Source of the DNA: Fibrobacter sp.
GTDB lineage: Bacteria; Fibrobacterota; Chitinivibrionia; Chitinivibrionales; Chitinispirillaceae
Direction of reading: 5' to 3'
DNA length: 64,000 nucleotides
NCBI GenBank assembly: GCA_012513915.1
Contig: JAAZBG010000120.1
Coordinates: 1-64,000 of the forward strand
Shown: positions 1 through 7,968 of the stretch, one piece after another
Numbering within the stretch: position 1 is the first letter of the stretch
How the letters are laid out: the number at the start of each line of letters is the position of its first letter
The notes under the pieces: model-generated
The model's database searches: none
Seen by the model: the letters and a program-made list of their open reading frames with translations, nothing else
Told to the model about the DNA's origin: nothing
Program-made: the position numbers and the translations under genes

Positions 1-1
1 A

Positions 2-106
2 GAGAATCGAATAAAACTTGAAACGATAACCGGGGAAATAATAAAACTAGGTGAAAGTCACATTGTCAAGCATATGTTGGGACAAAAAAAATCGAAAAAA
101 TCGTAA
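2..106 (+). CDS. C-terminal end of a gene entering from the left, unidentified
   Basis: An open frame runs from the window edge to a TAA at 104-106 and encodes 34 residues ending in a lysine-rich tail (GQKKSKKS). The stretch is too short to assign to a family. The frame is supported only by being open and by its basic tail. It lies about 210 bases upstream of the zapB-like gene on the same strand. The 107-319 gap between them holds A+T-rich sequence and a tiny GGAC-gaaa-GTCC hairpin followed by five T at about 257-275, a weak terminator candidate. I see no other feature there. Confidence 0.35.
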   Translation, partial: ENRIKLETITGEIIKLGESHIVKHMLGQKKSKKS

Positions 107-319
107 TCCCAACCCGCGGAATGTAAGTTACTAAAACAATAAAAATTACAAATTTGCTCTTTTATTTCTGCAAGACATTTGTATATATTCTATAAGAATT
201 ATATATTGAATCGAATATTTAGTAATGTAATTGTGGGAACAAATATTTGAGACACGGGACGAAAGTCCTTTTTATATAAATAAAACGGAAAAAGCATTAC
301 ATCTACGAAGGGAGCTGCT

Positions 320-583
320 TTGGCTATTGATTTTTTAAATGAACTGGAAAATAAAATTTCTGCGTTAATAACGACTCTTGATCATGTTCGCGGTGAGAAT
401 ATTCGTCTCAAACAGGAACTTGAACAGGCTCAAGGTAAAATCGCTGAAATAGAAGCAGCGAATCAGAGTCTTAAAAACGAAATCGATAATGTCACCCTTG
501 ATTCTATGGGGCATCAGGAGAAATTAACAACTGCAGCAGAACGCATTCAGGGACTGCTTGCCAAATTAGAGACAGTGCAGTAA
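320..583 (+). CDS. ZapB-like coiled-coil cell division protein
   Basis: This 87-residue protein is almost entirely heptad-rich coiled coil (LENKISALITTLDHV, then LKQEL and LKNEI repeats). It has no signal peptide or membrane segment. The start is a TTG at 320, supported by AAGGGAG at 308-314. Size, coiled coil and position directly upstream of zapA suggest a ZapB-type FtsZ-ring accessory protein that bridges ZapA to other division factors. Coiled coils are low-complexity, so homology to E. coli ZapB cannot be claimed from sequence alone; the assignment rests mainly on context. The gap to zapA is 46 bases, so the two are probably co-transcribed. Confidence 0.6.
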   Translation: MAIDFLNELENKISALITTLDHVRGENIRLKQELEQAQGKIAEIEAANQSLKNEIDNVTLDSMGHQEKLTTAAERIQGLLAKLETVQ

Positions 584-629
584 TATTATTCTATAAACAT
601 AACGGCACTGGAAACTGGTTGGGGGTTGT

Positions 630-929
630 ATGGGCTCCATGGAGAGCGTTCGCGTAGTGATATTTGGTGTAGAGTATTCGATCAAAAGTGATGCCGATCT
701 GGATATTACTAAGCAGGTGGCGCAGTATGTAAATTCGAAAATAACCGAGATTCACGAGAAAACAGCATCACGGGATAATCTTAAGGTGGCGGTTTTATCA
801 CTCTTAAATATCGCTGGTGAATTATTCGAATTGAAAGCAAGGCAGAATGAATATGCTGGAAAAGTTGATGAACTCGAATCAAAAATTGCAGATATTACGA
901 ATAAGATAGATGTTGCACTTGATTCCTGA
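630..929 (+). CDS. zapA: Cell division protein ZapA
   Basis: This 99-residue protein has the ZapA layout. An N-terminal beta-rich head (VRVVIFGVEYSIKSDAD) is followed by a helix starting at VAQYVNSKITEI and a C-terminal coiled coil (ELFELKARQNEY onward). ZapA binds FtsZ and bundles protofilaments at the Z-ring in the cytoplasm. ATG 630 follows GGGGG at 621-625; a second Met three codons later is a possible alternative. A small-RNA-sized gap with a terminator-like hairpin separates it from rny. Family recognition is good for length and for the GxxY and AxxVN pattern. Confidence 0.85.
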   Translation: MGSMESVRVVIFGVEYSIKSDADLDITKQVAQYVNSKITEIHEKTASRDNLKVAVLSLLNIAGELFELKARQNEYAGKVDELESKIADITNKIDVALDS

Positions 930-1026
930 TATTGATTTTTCAGCCTCCACTCCATAAAATCCTCTCACAGCAAACCGGTTTTCGGACTGTAAACATTGTA
1001 ATTTGTTCAATAACTATTGAAACTAC

Positions 1027-1057
1027 AACAGTAGCTTAAACGCTTCTGCTGTTTTTT
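1027..1057 (+). terminator. Rho-independent terminator candidate after zapA
   Basis: The arms AACAGTAG (1027-1034) and CTGCTGTT (1046-1053) pair with one G-U and are followed by a run of T (1052-1057). It would end the zapB-zapA transcript, or a small RNA encoded in 930-1057, before the rny ribosome binding site. Confidence 0.5.
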
Positions 1058-1091
1058 AATAAATCTAAATATACTTTTACAGGAGGTCTTG

Positions 1092-2669
1092 ATGGGTGGA
1101 TCACTCATTATGATTATAATAGGTGTGGTTGCGATTGCGGCTGGTTTTTCAGTCGGATTCTATTACCGCAATGTGGTTGACAAGAAGTACAAACAGGAAA
1201 AAGAACAGGACGCAAAGAACCGTGCGGACCAAATTATCAAGGATGCACAGAAAGAAGCGGAACTTCAGAAAAAAACCAAAATCCTTGAGGCAAAGGATGA
1301 GTGGTTCAAAGCAAAGTCGGATTTTGAAAAGGAAGCAGCAAAGACACGGGACGGGATTCGCTCTGAACAGCAAAAATTAAAGGAGATGGATCTCGATCTC
1401 AAACGTCGTGAAGATTCGATCAGTAAGAAAGAGGCTGATTTTACTGCCCGTGAAGGGTTCCTTAATTCCAAAGAAAAAACAGTACGTGTAAAAGATGCCG
1501 AGCTCACCCGCCTAATTGCTCAGGAAAACGAAAAACTCGAAAAAATGTCGCACATGACTCAGGAGGAAGCTAAGAAAATGCTTCTTGAGAACCTCGAAAA
1601 TCAGGTTCGCTATGAATGTGCGCAGATGATAAAGGAGATAAGGGATCAGGCAAAAGCGGAAGCCGAAAAAGAGGCAAAAGAGATAATTGTTCAATCGATT
1701 CAGCGTTGTGCAGCTGATACAACGGTTGAATCTACCGTTTCTGTCGTTCATCTTCCAAATGATGAGATGAAGGGACGTATTATCGGTAGGGAAGGTCGCA
1801 ATATCCGTTCATTTGAAGAGGCTACCGGTATTGATGTCATCGTTGATGACACACCGGAAGCGGTTATTCTGAGCGGGTTCGATCCGATTCGTCGTGAAAT
1901 AGCCCGTATGGCACTTGAAAAACTGATCACCGATGGACGTATCCATCCGGGACGCATCGAAGAGCTTATCAAGAAGAGTGAAAAAGAGCTTGAAAAGAAG
2001 ATGAAAGAGGCTGCCGAAGAGGTGATTTTTGAGCTTGATGTTCATGCGCTTAAACCAAAAATGGTTGAGATGCTTGGTCGTCTGAAATATCGTACATCAT
2101 ATGGTCAGAATGTTTTGCAGCACAGTAAGGAAGTTGCTATCATTGCCGGACTTATGGCATCGGAACTTGGTCTCGATCCTAAAATCGCAATTCGCGCCGG
2201 ATTACTTCACGATATCGGAAAAGCAATCGACCGCGAAACTGAAGGAACGCATAGTGAACTTGGTGCCGATATGGCATCAAAGAATGGTGAAAACGAAATT
2301 ATCACCAATGCTATCGCGGCGCACCATGAAGACGTTCCACCAATCTCGGTGTATCCGATTCTTGTTCAGGCTGCTGATACAATTTCCAGCACACGTCCCG
2401 GAGTACGCCGTGAGACGCTTACAAACTATATCAACCGTCTCACGAAGCTTGAGGAGATTGCAGATACTTTCAGAGGTGTCAGCAAGACATTTGTCATTCA
2501 GGCTGGCAGAGAGATTCGTTGTATGGTTGAACCGGAAGAGATCAATGATGCACAGGCGGAAGAGCTGGCAGGTCAGATCGCGGTCAAGATTCAGGAAGAG
2601 ATGGAATATCCTGGTCAGATCAAGGTTACAATTATCAGAGAGAGCAGATTTACTAATTTTGCAAAATAA
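1092..2669 (+). CDS. rny: Ribonuclease Y (membrane-anchored endoribonuclease)
   Basis: This 525-residue protein has the full RNase Y architecture. An N-terminal membrane helix ([17 protein letters not shown]) comes first, then a long charged coiled coil (about residues 25-200). A KH RNA-binding domain at about 210-280 contains [15 protein letters not shown], and an HD metal-dependent phosphohydrolase domain carries [10 protein letters not shown] near residue 372. RNase Y initiates mRNA decay at the inner membrane. AGGAGG at 1081-1086 places the start at ATG 1092, not at the TTG one codon upstream. Its usual partner ymdB follows but is separated by a folded repeat. Nothing is missing from the catalytic core. 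Confidence 0.95.
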   Translation: MGGSLIMIIIGVVAIAAGFSVGFYYRNVVDKKYKQEKEQDAKNRADQIIKDAQKEAELQKKTKILEAKDEWFKAKSDFEKEAAKTRDGIRSEQQKLKEMDLDLKRREDSISKKEADFTAREGFLNSKEKTVRVKDAELTRLIAQENEKLEKMSHMTQEEAKKMLLENLENQVRYECAQMIKEIRDQAKAEAEKEAKEIIVQSIQRCAADTTVESTVSVVHLPNDEMKGRIIGREGRNIRSFEEATGIDVIVDDTPEAVILSGFDPIRREIARMALEKLITDGRIHPGRIEELIKKSEKELEKKMKEAAEEVIFELDVHALKPKMVEMLGRLKYRTSYGQNVLQHSKEVAIIAGLMASELGLDPKIAIRAGLLHDIGKAIDRETEGTHSELGADMASKNGENEIITNAIAAHHEDVPPISVYPILVQAADTISSTRPGVRRETLTNYINRLTKLEEIADTFRGVSKTFVIQAGREIRCMVEPEEINDAQAEELAGQIAVKIQEEMEYPGQIKVTIIRESRFTNFAK

Positions 2670-2676
2670 GGGATGA

Positions 2677-2782
2677 GGGCCTCACCCCCCGGCCCCCTCT
2701 CCACTGAGTGGAGAGGGGGAGTAGATTTTTTCCCCCTCTTCCGTTTACGGAGAGGGGGTTAGGGGGTGAGGCCCCTTTTTTA
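2677..2782. repeat. GC-rich three-way-junction repeat element
   Basis: Outer arms GGGCCTCACCCCC (2677-2689) and GGGGGTGAGGCCC (2762-2774) are perfectly complementary. Between them lie two further hairpins: CCCCCTCTCCAC (2693-2704) with GTGGAGAGGGGG (2708-2719), and CCCCCTCTTCCG (2732-2743) with CGGAGAGGGGG (2748-2758, one bulge). The right end runs into a T tract (2776-2781), so the unit also looks like a terminator. It sits between rny and ymdB, three bases before the ymdB start codon. Its extreme C/G content contrasts with the flanking genes, suggesting an inserted repetitive element. Confidence 0.75.
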
Positions 2783-2784
2783 CG

Positions 2785-3588
2785 ATGAAAATACTGTTTA
2801 TAGGTGATATTTTTGGAAATGCCGGGAGACGTGCTCTATCAGAACGTCTCCCTTCGCTTATTGAGGAAAACGGCATAGACTTGTGTATTGCTAACGCCGA
2901 GAACATTGCCGGCGGGCGTGGTGTTACACAGAACATGTTTCGTAAGCTGCGAAGATATGGTGTACATGTTGTCACCGGTGGCAACCATTCGTTCAGTATT
3001 CCCGATTGTGATCTGGGGTTCATGAACTACAATGAGGTGCTGCGGCCGTTAAACTATCCACCCGGTAATGTCGGTCACGGATCAACGGTTTATACATTGG
3101 ATAATGGTTTGGCTGTCGGGGTGGTAAATTTACAAGGTAGAATATTTTTCCATGAGTCGCTTGAGTGTCCATTCAGGATGGGCAATGAGGCAATTGAGGA
3201 ATTAAAGACGATAACTCCGATTATTATTGTTGATTTTCATGCTGAAGCAACAAGTGAAAAAATCGCATTTGCTCAATTCGTTGACGGAAACGTAAGTGCC
3301 GTGCTGGGTACACATACTCACGTACAGACTGCCGATGAACGCATCTTACCGGGTGGCACAGCGTTTATTTCCGATGTTGGTATGACCGGTCCGGAGGATT
3401 CTATTATTGGAATGTCAAAAGAGCAGGTACTGAAAAAATTTATGCTTCAGACACACGTTCGCTTTGAACCGTCTGAGAAATCTCCTATGATCAATGCGGT
3501 CATTCTCGACATTGATGAACAGACCGGCAAGGCTCTTTCCATTGTGCGTGTTTACGAACGATTGGGTAACTTCAATGAGTCGCTTTGA
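2785..3588 (+). CDS. YmdB-family (TIGR00282) calcineurin-like metallophosphoesterase
   Basis: This 267-residue protein matches the TIGR00282/YmdB family often encoded beside rny. Metal-ligand blocks are visible: GDIFGNAGRRAL near the N-terminus, NAENIAGGRG, GGNHSF, DFHAEATSE, GTHTHVQTADE and FISDVGMTGP. YmdB proteins hydrolyse 2',3'-cyclic nucleotides and influence RNA turnover and development in Bacillus; the role here is inferred. ATG 2785 lies directly after the T tract of the folded repeat and no Shine-Dalgarno sequence is visible, so initiation may be weak or unusual. The end overlaps the xseA start by 14 bases. Confidence 0.88.
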   Translation: MKILFIGDIFGNAGRRALSERLPSLIEENGIDLCIANAENIAGGRGVTQNMFRKLRRYGVHVVTGGNHSFSIPDCDLGFMNYNEVLRPLNYPPGNVGHGSTVYTLDNGLAVGVVNLQGRIFFHESLECPFRMGNEAIEELKTITPIIIVDFHAEATSEKIAFAQFVDGNVSAVLGTHTHVQTADERILPGGTAFISDVGMTGPEDSIIGMSKEQVLKKFMLQTHVRFEPSEKSPMINAVILDIDEQTGKALSIVRVYERLGNFNESL

Positions 3589-4804
3589 GTTTCTTCCCCC
3601 TGCCGGCTGCAGCCGTCCCTATACAATATCAGAAATCAATGAAGGCGTTGCGGCTGTTATTGAGTCAGGCAATACCCTTGTCTGGATTGAGGGTGAGATT
3701 TCGAACTGGAAAGGTGGCGGGGCAAGCGGACATTGCTATTTCAGATTAAAGGATAGTAACAGTCAGGTTCCTGCAGTGTTATGGCGGACATCCGCAGCGC
3801 AGCTTACGTTTAAACCCGAAGATGGGATGGCGGTGCTTGCGATTGCGTCAATTCGGGTTTACACAAAGGGTGGGTACTATCAGCTTGACGTACACAGAAT
3901 GCAGCCGTTGGGTGCAGGAGCGCTGTTTCTTGCCTATGAGAAACTAAAGAAGCGTCTTGAAAGTGAGGGACTTTTTGATACCTCGTTCAAGAAACCGCTG
4001 CCATCATCGGTAACAACCCTCGGCGTGATAACATCAGCGCAGGGTGCAGTGATCCGCGATATTGCACGTGTTGTCCTGTCACGAGCGCCGCAGACCGATA
4101 TTCTGCTTATTGATGTACCCGTGCAGGGTGAAAAAGCTGCTCCCGAAATTGTGAAAGCAATCAGGCGGATGAATGATTACGGCAAGGTTGATTGTATAAT
4201 CGTCGGTCGAGGTGGTGGATCCATAGAGGATCTCCAGGCATTTAATGAAGAGAGTGTGGCACGTGCCATTTTTGATTCAACCATACCGGTGATTTCGGCT
4301 GTTGGTCATGAAACCGATTTTACTATTGCCGATTTTGTGGCTGATGTCCGTGCTGCAACACCAAGTGCCGCAGCAGAGATTGCGATTCGCGACAGCCGTG
4401 ATGATAAAACTGATTACGAGAAAATTATACTGCGTTTTGCAAACCTGAGCAGACGCTATTTCTTAAATGTAAAAAACAGTTTTGACAATGTGGCATACGA
4501 TACTGCGTGGCGGATACCGTTATCAATGCTTCGTGATGCCTCTCAGAGTCTTGATATCACGGGAGATCAGTTTGGCGGATCTTTACTGCATTATTTTGAA
4601 AATGCAACCAGCAGGATGCGTACCGCCGGAGCCCGTCTCAATGCATTGAGTCCGCTTGCGGTATTATCAAGAGGATATGCTGTCGTGTCAAAGAGTACCG
4701 GAGAATCTGTACGGGATGCGGCAGCACTTGAAGCAGATGAAACGGTTACTATCACATTTAGTAAAGGTTCTGCAACAGCAACAATAGTAAACTCTAAAGT
4801 CTGA
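3575..4804 (+). CDS. xseA: Exodeoxyribonuclease VII large subunit
   Basis: This 409-residue protein starts with an OB-fold nucleic-acid-binding domain (YTISEINEGVAAVIE, VWIEGEISNWK, GHCYFRLKD). The catalytic domain follows, with TLGVITSAQGAVIRDI, GRGGGSIEDLQAFNEE and SAVGHETDFTIADFVAD. ExoVII degrades single-stranded DNA in both directions together with XseB. The start is ATG 3575, inside the end of ymdB, because homologous sequence begins there and the frame upstream is only the shadow of ymdB. No xseB follows, so the small subunit must be encoded elsewhere. The stop overlaps the next start (TGATG), indicating translational coupling. Confidence 0.93.
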   Translation: MSRFEFLPPAGCSRPYTISEINEGVAAVIESGNTLVWIEGEISNWKGGGASGHCYFRLKDSNSQVPAVLWRTSAAQLTFKPEDGMAVLAIASIRVYTKGGYYQLDVHRMQPLGAGALFLAYEKLKKRLESEGLFDTSFKKPLPSSVTTLGVITSAQGAVIRDIARVVLSRAPQTDILLIDVPVQGEKAAPEIVKAIRRMNDYGKVDCIIVGRGGGSIEDLQAFNEESVARAIFDSTIPVISAVGHETDFTIADFVADVRAATPSAAAEIAIRDSRDDKTDYEKIILRFANLSRRYFLNVKNSFDNVAYDTAWRIPLSMLRDASQSLDITGDQFGGSLLHYFENATSRMRTAGARLNALSPLAVLSRGYAVVSKSTGESVRDAAALEADETVTITFSKGSATATIVNSKV

Positions 4805-5862
4805 TGTTTCATAAACAGCAAAGGATAGCACATAGAAATATGGTTAAGGTTGACATTAATAACGGGAAAAAGGTACTGGAATCAGAGACCGGAATGCGGC
4901 TTATTGACATTCTTGCATCACAAAATATCTTTGTTCCATCAGCGTGCGGCAGTAATGGCCGATGCGGCCTTTGTAAAGTGAAAATAAGCAGTGCGGCAAT
5001 TATTTCTGATGCGGACCGGAAACTGTTGAGTGAGTCGGAAATTTCTGACGGAGTACGTCTTGCATGTCAGGTACTGGTAAATGCTGATATGTCAATAGAG
5101 ATTCCTTCAGAGTTCCTTGGTGCAAAGGATTTTGAATCAGTTGTTTCATCAAAAAAATTCCTGACCCATGATATTGTGGAATTAACACTTGCACTAAAAC
5201 AGCCGGCGGGAATAAATTTCAATGCCGGGCAGTACATTACAGTAAAGATGCCCGCACATGGAGAGGTTAAGGCTGCAATGCGCCCGTTCTCAATTGCGTC
5301 ATCAAGCACTACGACATCATTGATACAGTTGAATATACGTCTTAATCCTCAAGGTACTGTAACCCCATGGATTTTTAATGAACTGAATGAAGGCACGACA
5401 TTGAACTTCAATGGTCCAAGAGGTAATTTCTACCTTCGAAATACCGAAAAACCTCTGATTTTTATTGCCGGCGGAAGCGGTATGGCACCAGTGCGTTCGA
5501 TACTGCAAACGATGAATGCGTTTAATATCAATCGAAAAACACTTTATTTCTTTGGTGCCTTAACACAACGTGACCTTTTTTATCTTGACGAAATGGCGTC
5601 ATTTGAAAAAACACTGCCGGATTTTACATTTATTCCTGCGTTATCAAATGAACCTTCGGGCAGCGGCTGGACAGGTCAAACAGGGCTCATTACCGAAGTA
5701 GTGGATCGGGTATGTGCGTTTTCGTTAAATGGATATGAAGCATATTTGTGCGGTAAGCCTGCAATGGTTGATGGGTGTATTGCTGTGCTTGAGAAAAAAG
5801 GAATTGACAAATCGAATGCATTTTTCGATCTGTTCAATAGCCCAAAACCAGCGGTGAAATAA
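4804..5862 (+). CDS. NqrF-like 2Fe-2S ferredoxin / FAD / NAD(P) oxidoreductase, soluble
   Basis: This 352-residue protein has an N-terminal plant-type 2Fe-2S domain with C48-x5-C54-x2-C57 and C88. A ferredoxin-reductase FAD domain (GQYITVKMP, RPFSIAS) and an NAD domain (FIAGGSGMAPVRSIL, YLCGKPAMV) follow. This is the NqrF/methane-monooxygenase-reductase layout, passing electrons from NAD(P)H through FAD to an iron-sulfur cluster. NqrF normally begins with a membrane helix; none is present and no other nqr or rnf gene is nearby, so a soluble reductase with an unknown acceptor is more likely. The start overlaps the xseA stop; Met13 (4840) is an alternative start. Confidence 0.8.
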   Translation: MFHKQQRIAHRNMVKVDINNGKKVLESETGMRLIDILASQNIFVPSACGSNGRCGLCKVKISSAAIISDADRKLLSESEISDGVRLACQVLVNADMSIEIPSEFLGAKDFESVVSSKKFLTHDIVELTLALKQPAGINFNAGQYITVKMPAHGEVKAAMRPFSIASSSTTTSLIQLNIRLNPQGTVTPWIFNELNEGTTLNFNGPRGNFYLRNTEKPLIFIAGGSGMAPVRSILQTMNAFNINRKTLYFFGALTQRDLFYLDEMASFEKTLPDFTFIPALSNEPSGSGWTGQTGLITEVVDRVCAFSLNGYEAYLCGKPAMVDGCIAVLEKKGIDKSNAFFDLFNSPKPAVK

Positions 5863-5962
5863 ATGTTTGCGTACGGGATACCTGCAACGAACATTGCTAT
5901 CAGCGAGAAGCGCGTGTGGGCGGATATAGCCTTATGCCTACACAAAATTCTCAATTTACTTT

Positions 5963-6010
5963 AAAACAATCAGGCTCCCGAACACTTCATTTTGGAAGCC
6001 TGATTGTTTT
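5963..6010. terminator. Bidirectional Rho-independent terminator
   Basis: Arms at 5963-5979 (AAAACAATCAGGCT...) and 5994-6010 (...AGCCTGATTGTTTT) form a long stem with A and T ends on either side. It separates the plus-strand rny-to-reductase run from the convergent small gene at 6048-6260 and can serve both. Confidence 0.85.
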
Positions 6011-6047
6011 ACATACTACGTACTACTTGCTACATACTTCTTTTGAA

Positions 6048-6260
6048 TTATAACTCGATAATACTTCCACTTGCTGAAGTCTCATCAAAGAAGTCTTCTT
6101 TGAAATAATAAAAACCCTGATCATCATTTGAATAAAACTCACTGATATTCTCATTGAAAAATTTACGCAGTGCAGCATCACGTGTATCTCCATCAACAAT
6201 TTTATGATATAACTGATCAGTATCTGCCGGTGCGATAAAAGCGATTGAAAATTTAGCCAT
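6048..6260 (-). CDS. Small acidic hypothetical protein
   Basis: A 70-residue protein begins MAKFSIAFIAPADTD and ends in an acidic stretch (YYFKEDFFDETSASG). It has no signal peptide, membrane segment or cysteine. The start at 6260 is chosen because GGAG sits just upstream (6267-6270 on the plus strand, read in reverse); the open frame extends further 5' but that part does not look like protein. I do not recognise the family. It is monocistronic, diverging from dacB and converging on a strong terminator. Confidence 0.6.
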   Translation of the reverse strand: MAKFSIAFIAPADTDQLYHKIVDGDTRDAALRKFFNENISEFYSNDDQGFYYFKEDFFDETSASGSIIEL

Positions 6261-6406
6261 TTTTTCTCCAGTTTCTTTATTAACAATCTGATTTATATTA
6301 TACTTTAAATTATACACAGATTCATAGAGGAATTTGTGATTGCATAGGTTAAAATAGGTTTTTGGGAGTGAATGTAAAAGCAAAATAGCAGAAATTTGAG
6401 GTATCA

Positions 6407-7861
6407 ATGATTAAAATTATTAGTGTTGTACAAATTTTGGGAATCGTCTGTCTAATTTCAGGAGCTGATATGGGCGGGGTGCAAAAAAGCATGCAGGATT
6501 TTGTTACATCAAAAAAGTACAACAGCAACGGATTCTCAGTTGTCATTAAAGATCTTGAGACAGACAGTATTGTCGTAAAAATCAATGAAAACAATATGTT
6601 TAACCCGGCATCAGTAAGTAAACTTGTAACCGGTGCTGCTGCGATGGATCTTCTTGGAACAAGCTTTACCTTTAAAACATCAGTGTTCCTCGATCAGCCT
6701 TTAAATCGTGACAGTGGAATTGTAAAGGGAAATCTTTACGTTCGGGGGGGAGCGGATCCGGGCTTTACCGCAGAGCGACTCTGGCTGCTGGTTGAACATT
6801 TACATCAAAAGGGAATTAAAAAGATTGAGGGTGATCTTGTTATCGATAATACATATTTTGATGATATCACTGTTGGACCCGGTTTTGATGAAGACAGTAC
6901 GAGCAGGGCATATCAACCTCTGATCACTGCGTTATCAGTAAGTTTTAATACGCTTGCAGTACATGTGCGTCCGGGAAATAAGATTGGATCACCGGTCTAT
7001 GTAGATATGCTGCCGAACGTTGATGGTGTAACGATAAAATGCACGGCCAAAACAGTTGCCGCTGCCAAGGGTGGTGCTCTTGATGTACAGACTGTTGCAA
7101 AGGGAAACAAAACAACGATTTCTGTAAGCGGGCAGATCGGTATCAATGATGAGCCTAAATACATTTACAGAAAGATGTGGCAGACGTATGAAATGGCTGG
7201 CGGAGCAATTGCATCACTGTTTTCAGACAGGGGCATTACTTTTTCCGGAAAGATCCGGGAACAGAGAACTCCCGATAATCTTCTTGCAGGGAAACCTTTT
7301 TATGTGTTTGAATCTCAACCGATTTCCGAATTTGTTAATCATATGTTTAAATACTCAAGCAATTTCGCCTCTGAAATGATTTTCAAGGCAATTCCGGCTG
7401 CTCTTGACATGTCAGATAAAACCCGTGGTTCATGGCCACTTGGTTCGCAATCTGTCCTGTCGTGGTGGACAAATGCAAATCTGCCAGGTGAGCCTGTATT
7501 AAAAAACGGCTCAGGTATGGGAAATACAAATAGATTGTCAACCGGACAGGTAGTTGCACTACTTTCGCATGTCTGGAAAAGTAAAGCGATACTCCCGGAG
7601 TATATTAGTGCACTTTCCGTAAGCGGTATTGATGGAACCATTAAATCCCGGTTTAAGAACTCACCGCTTAAAGGGCTGGTAAGGGGAAAAACAGGAACAC
7701 TGAATTCTTACAAAGTGAGTACACTCGCAGGGTATATGCTTTTACCAAAGGGCAATTACGCATTTGCAGTTTTTTGTGAAAAAGTAGGGGATGGTCAGTG
7801 GGATAACTGGGTGATTCAGGAACAGGTTCTGGAACATTTTTATAAAAGTACACTAAACTGA
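6407..7861 (+). CDS. dacB: D-alanyl-D-alanine carboxypeptidase/endopeptidase, PBP4 type (peptidase S13)
   Basis: This 484-residue protein has an N-terminal hydrophobic segment for export and all three penicillin-binding motifs: SxxK as S69-V-S-K72 (NPASVSKLVT), SxN as SSNFASE, and KTG as GKTGTLNS. The long stretch between SxxK and SxN fits the extra domains of the S13 family. It trims or cleaves peptide cross-links in the periplasm during wall growth. The start has GAGG about eight bases upstream. It is transcribed alone, convergent with the histidine kinase. Confidence 0.92.
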   Translation: MIKIISVVQILGIVCLISGADMGGVQKSMQDFVTSKKYNSNGFSVVIKDLETDSIVVKINENNMFNPASVSKLVTGAAAMDLLGTSFTFKTSVFLDQPLNRDSGIVKGNLYVRGGADPGFTAERLWLLVEHLHQKGIKKIEGDLVIDNTYFDDITVGPGFDEDSTSRAYQPLITALSVSFNTLAVHVRPGNKIGSPVYVDMLPNVDGVTIKCTAKTVAAAKGGALDVQTVAKGNKTTISVSGQIGINDEPKYIYRKMWQTYEMAGGAIASLFSDRGITFSGKIREQRTPDNLLAGKPFYVFESQPISEFVNHMFKYSSNFASEMIFKAIPAALDMSDKTRGSWPLGSQSVLSWWTNANLPGEPVLKNGSGMGNTNRLSTGQVVALLSHVWKSKAILPEYISALSVSGIDGTIKSRFKNSPLKGLVRGKTGTLNSYKVSTLAGYMLLPKGNYAFAVFCEKVGDGQWDNWVIQEQVLEHFYKSTLN

Positions 7862-7968
7862 CTCTGAAACTGATAAAGAATATCCACCAAGGATAAGTTA
7901 CTGGTAATTGTATGCGAAAACGTGCAGTTGCCTTGTTGATATGTCATGTTTGGCAGCGATTGTACAGA

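Noticed and set aside
930-1057. 6S RNA gene
   Set aside because: Position fits, but I could not find the expected central bubble or closing stem, so it stays a finding and not a called feature.
2101-2676. Long second-frame open reading inside rny, 191 codons
   Set aside because: It runs over the KH and HD codons of rny in another frame and has no domain; a coding shadow.
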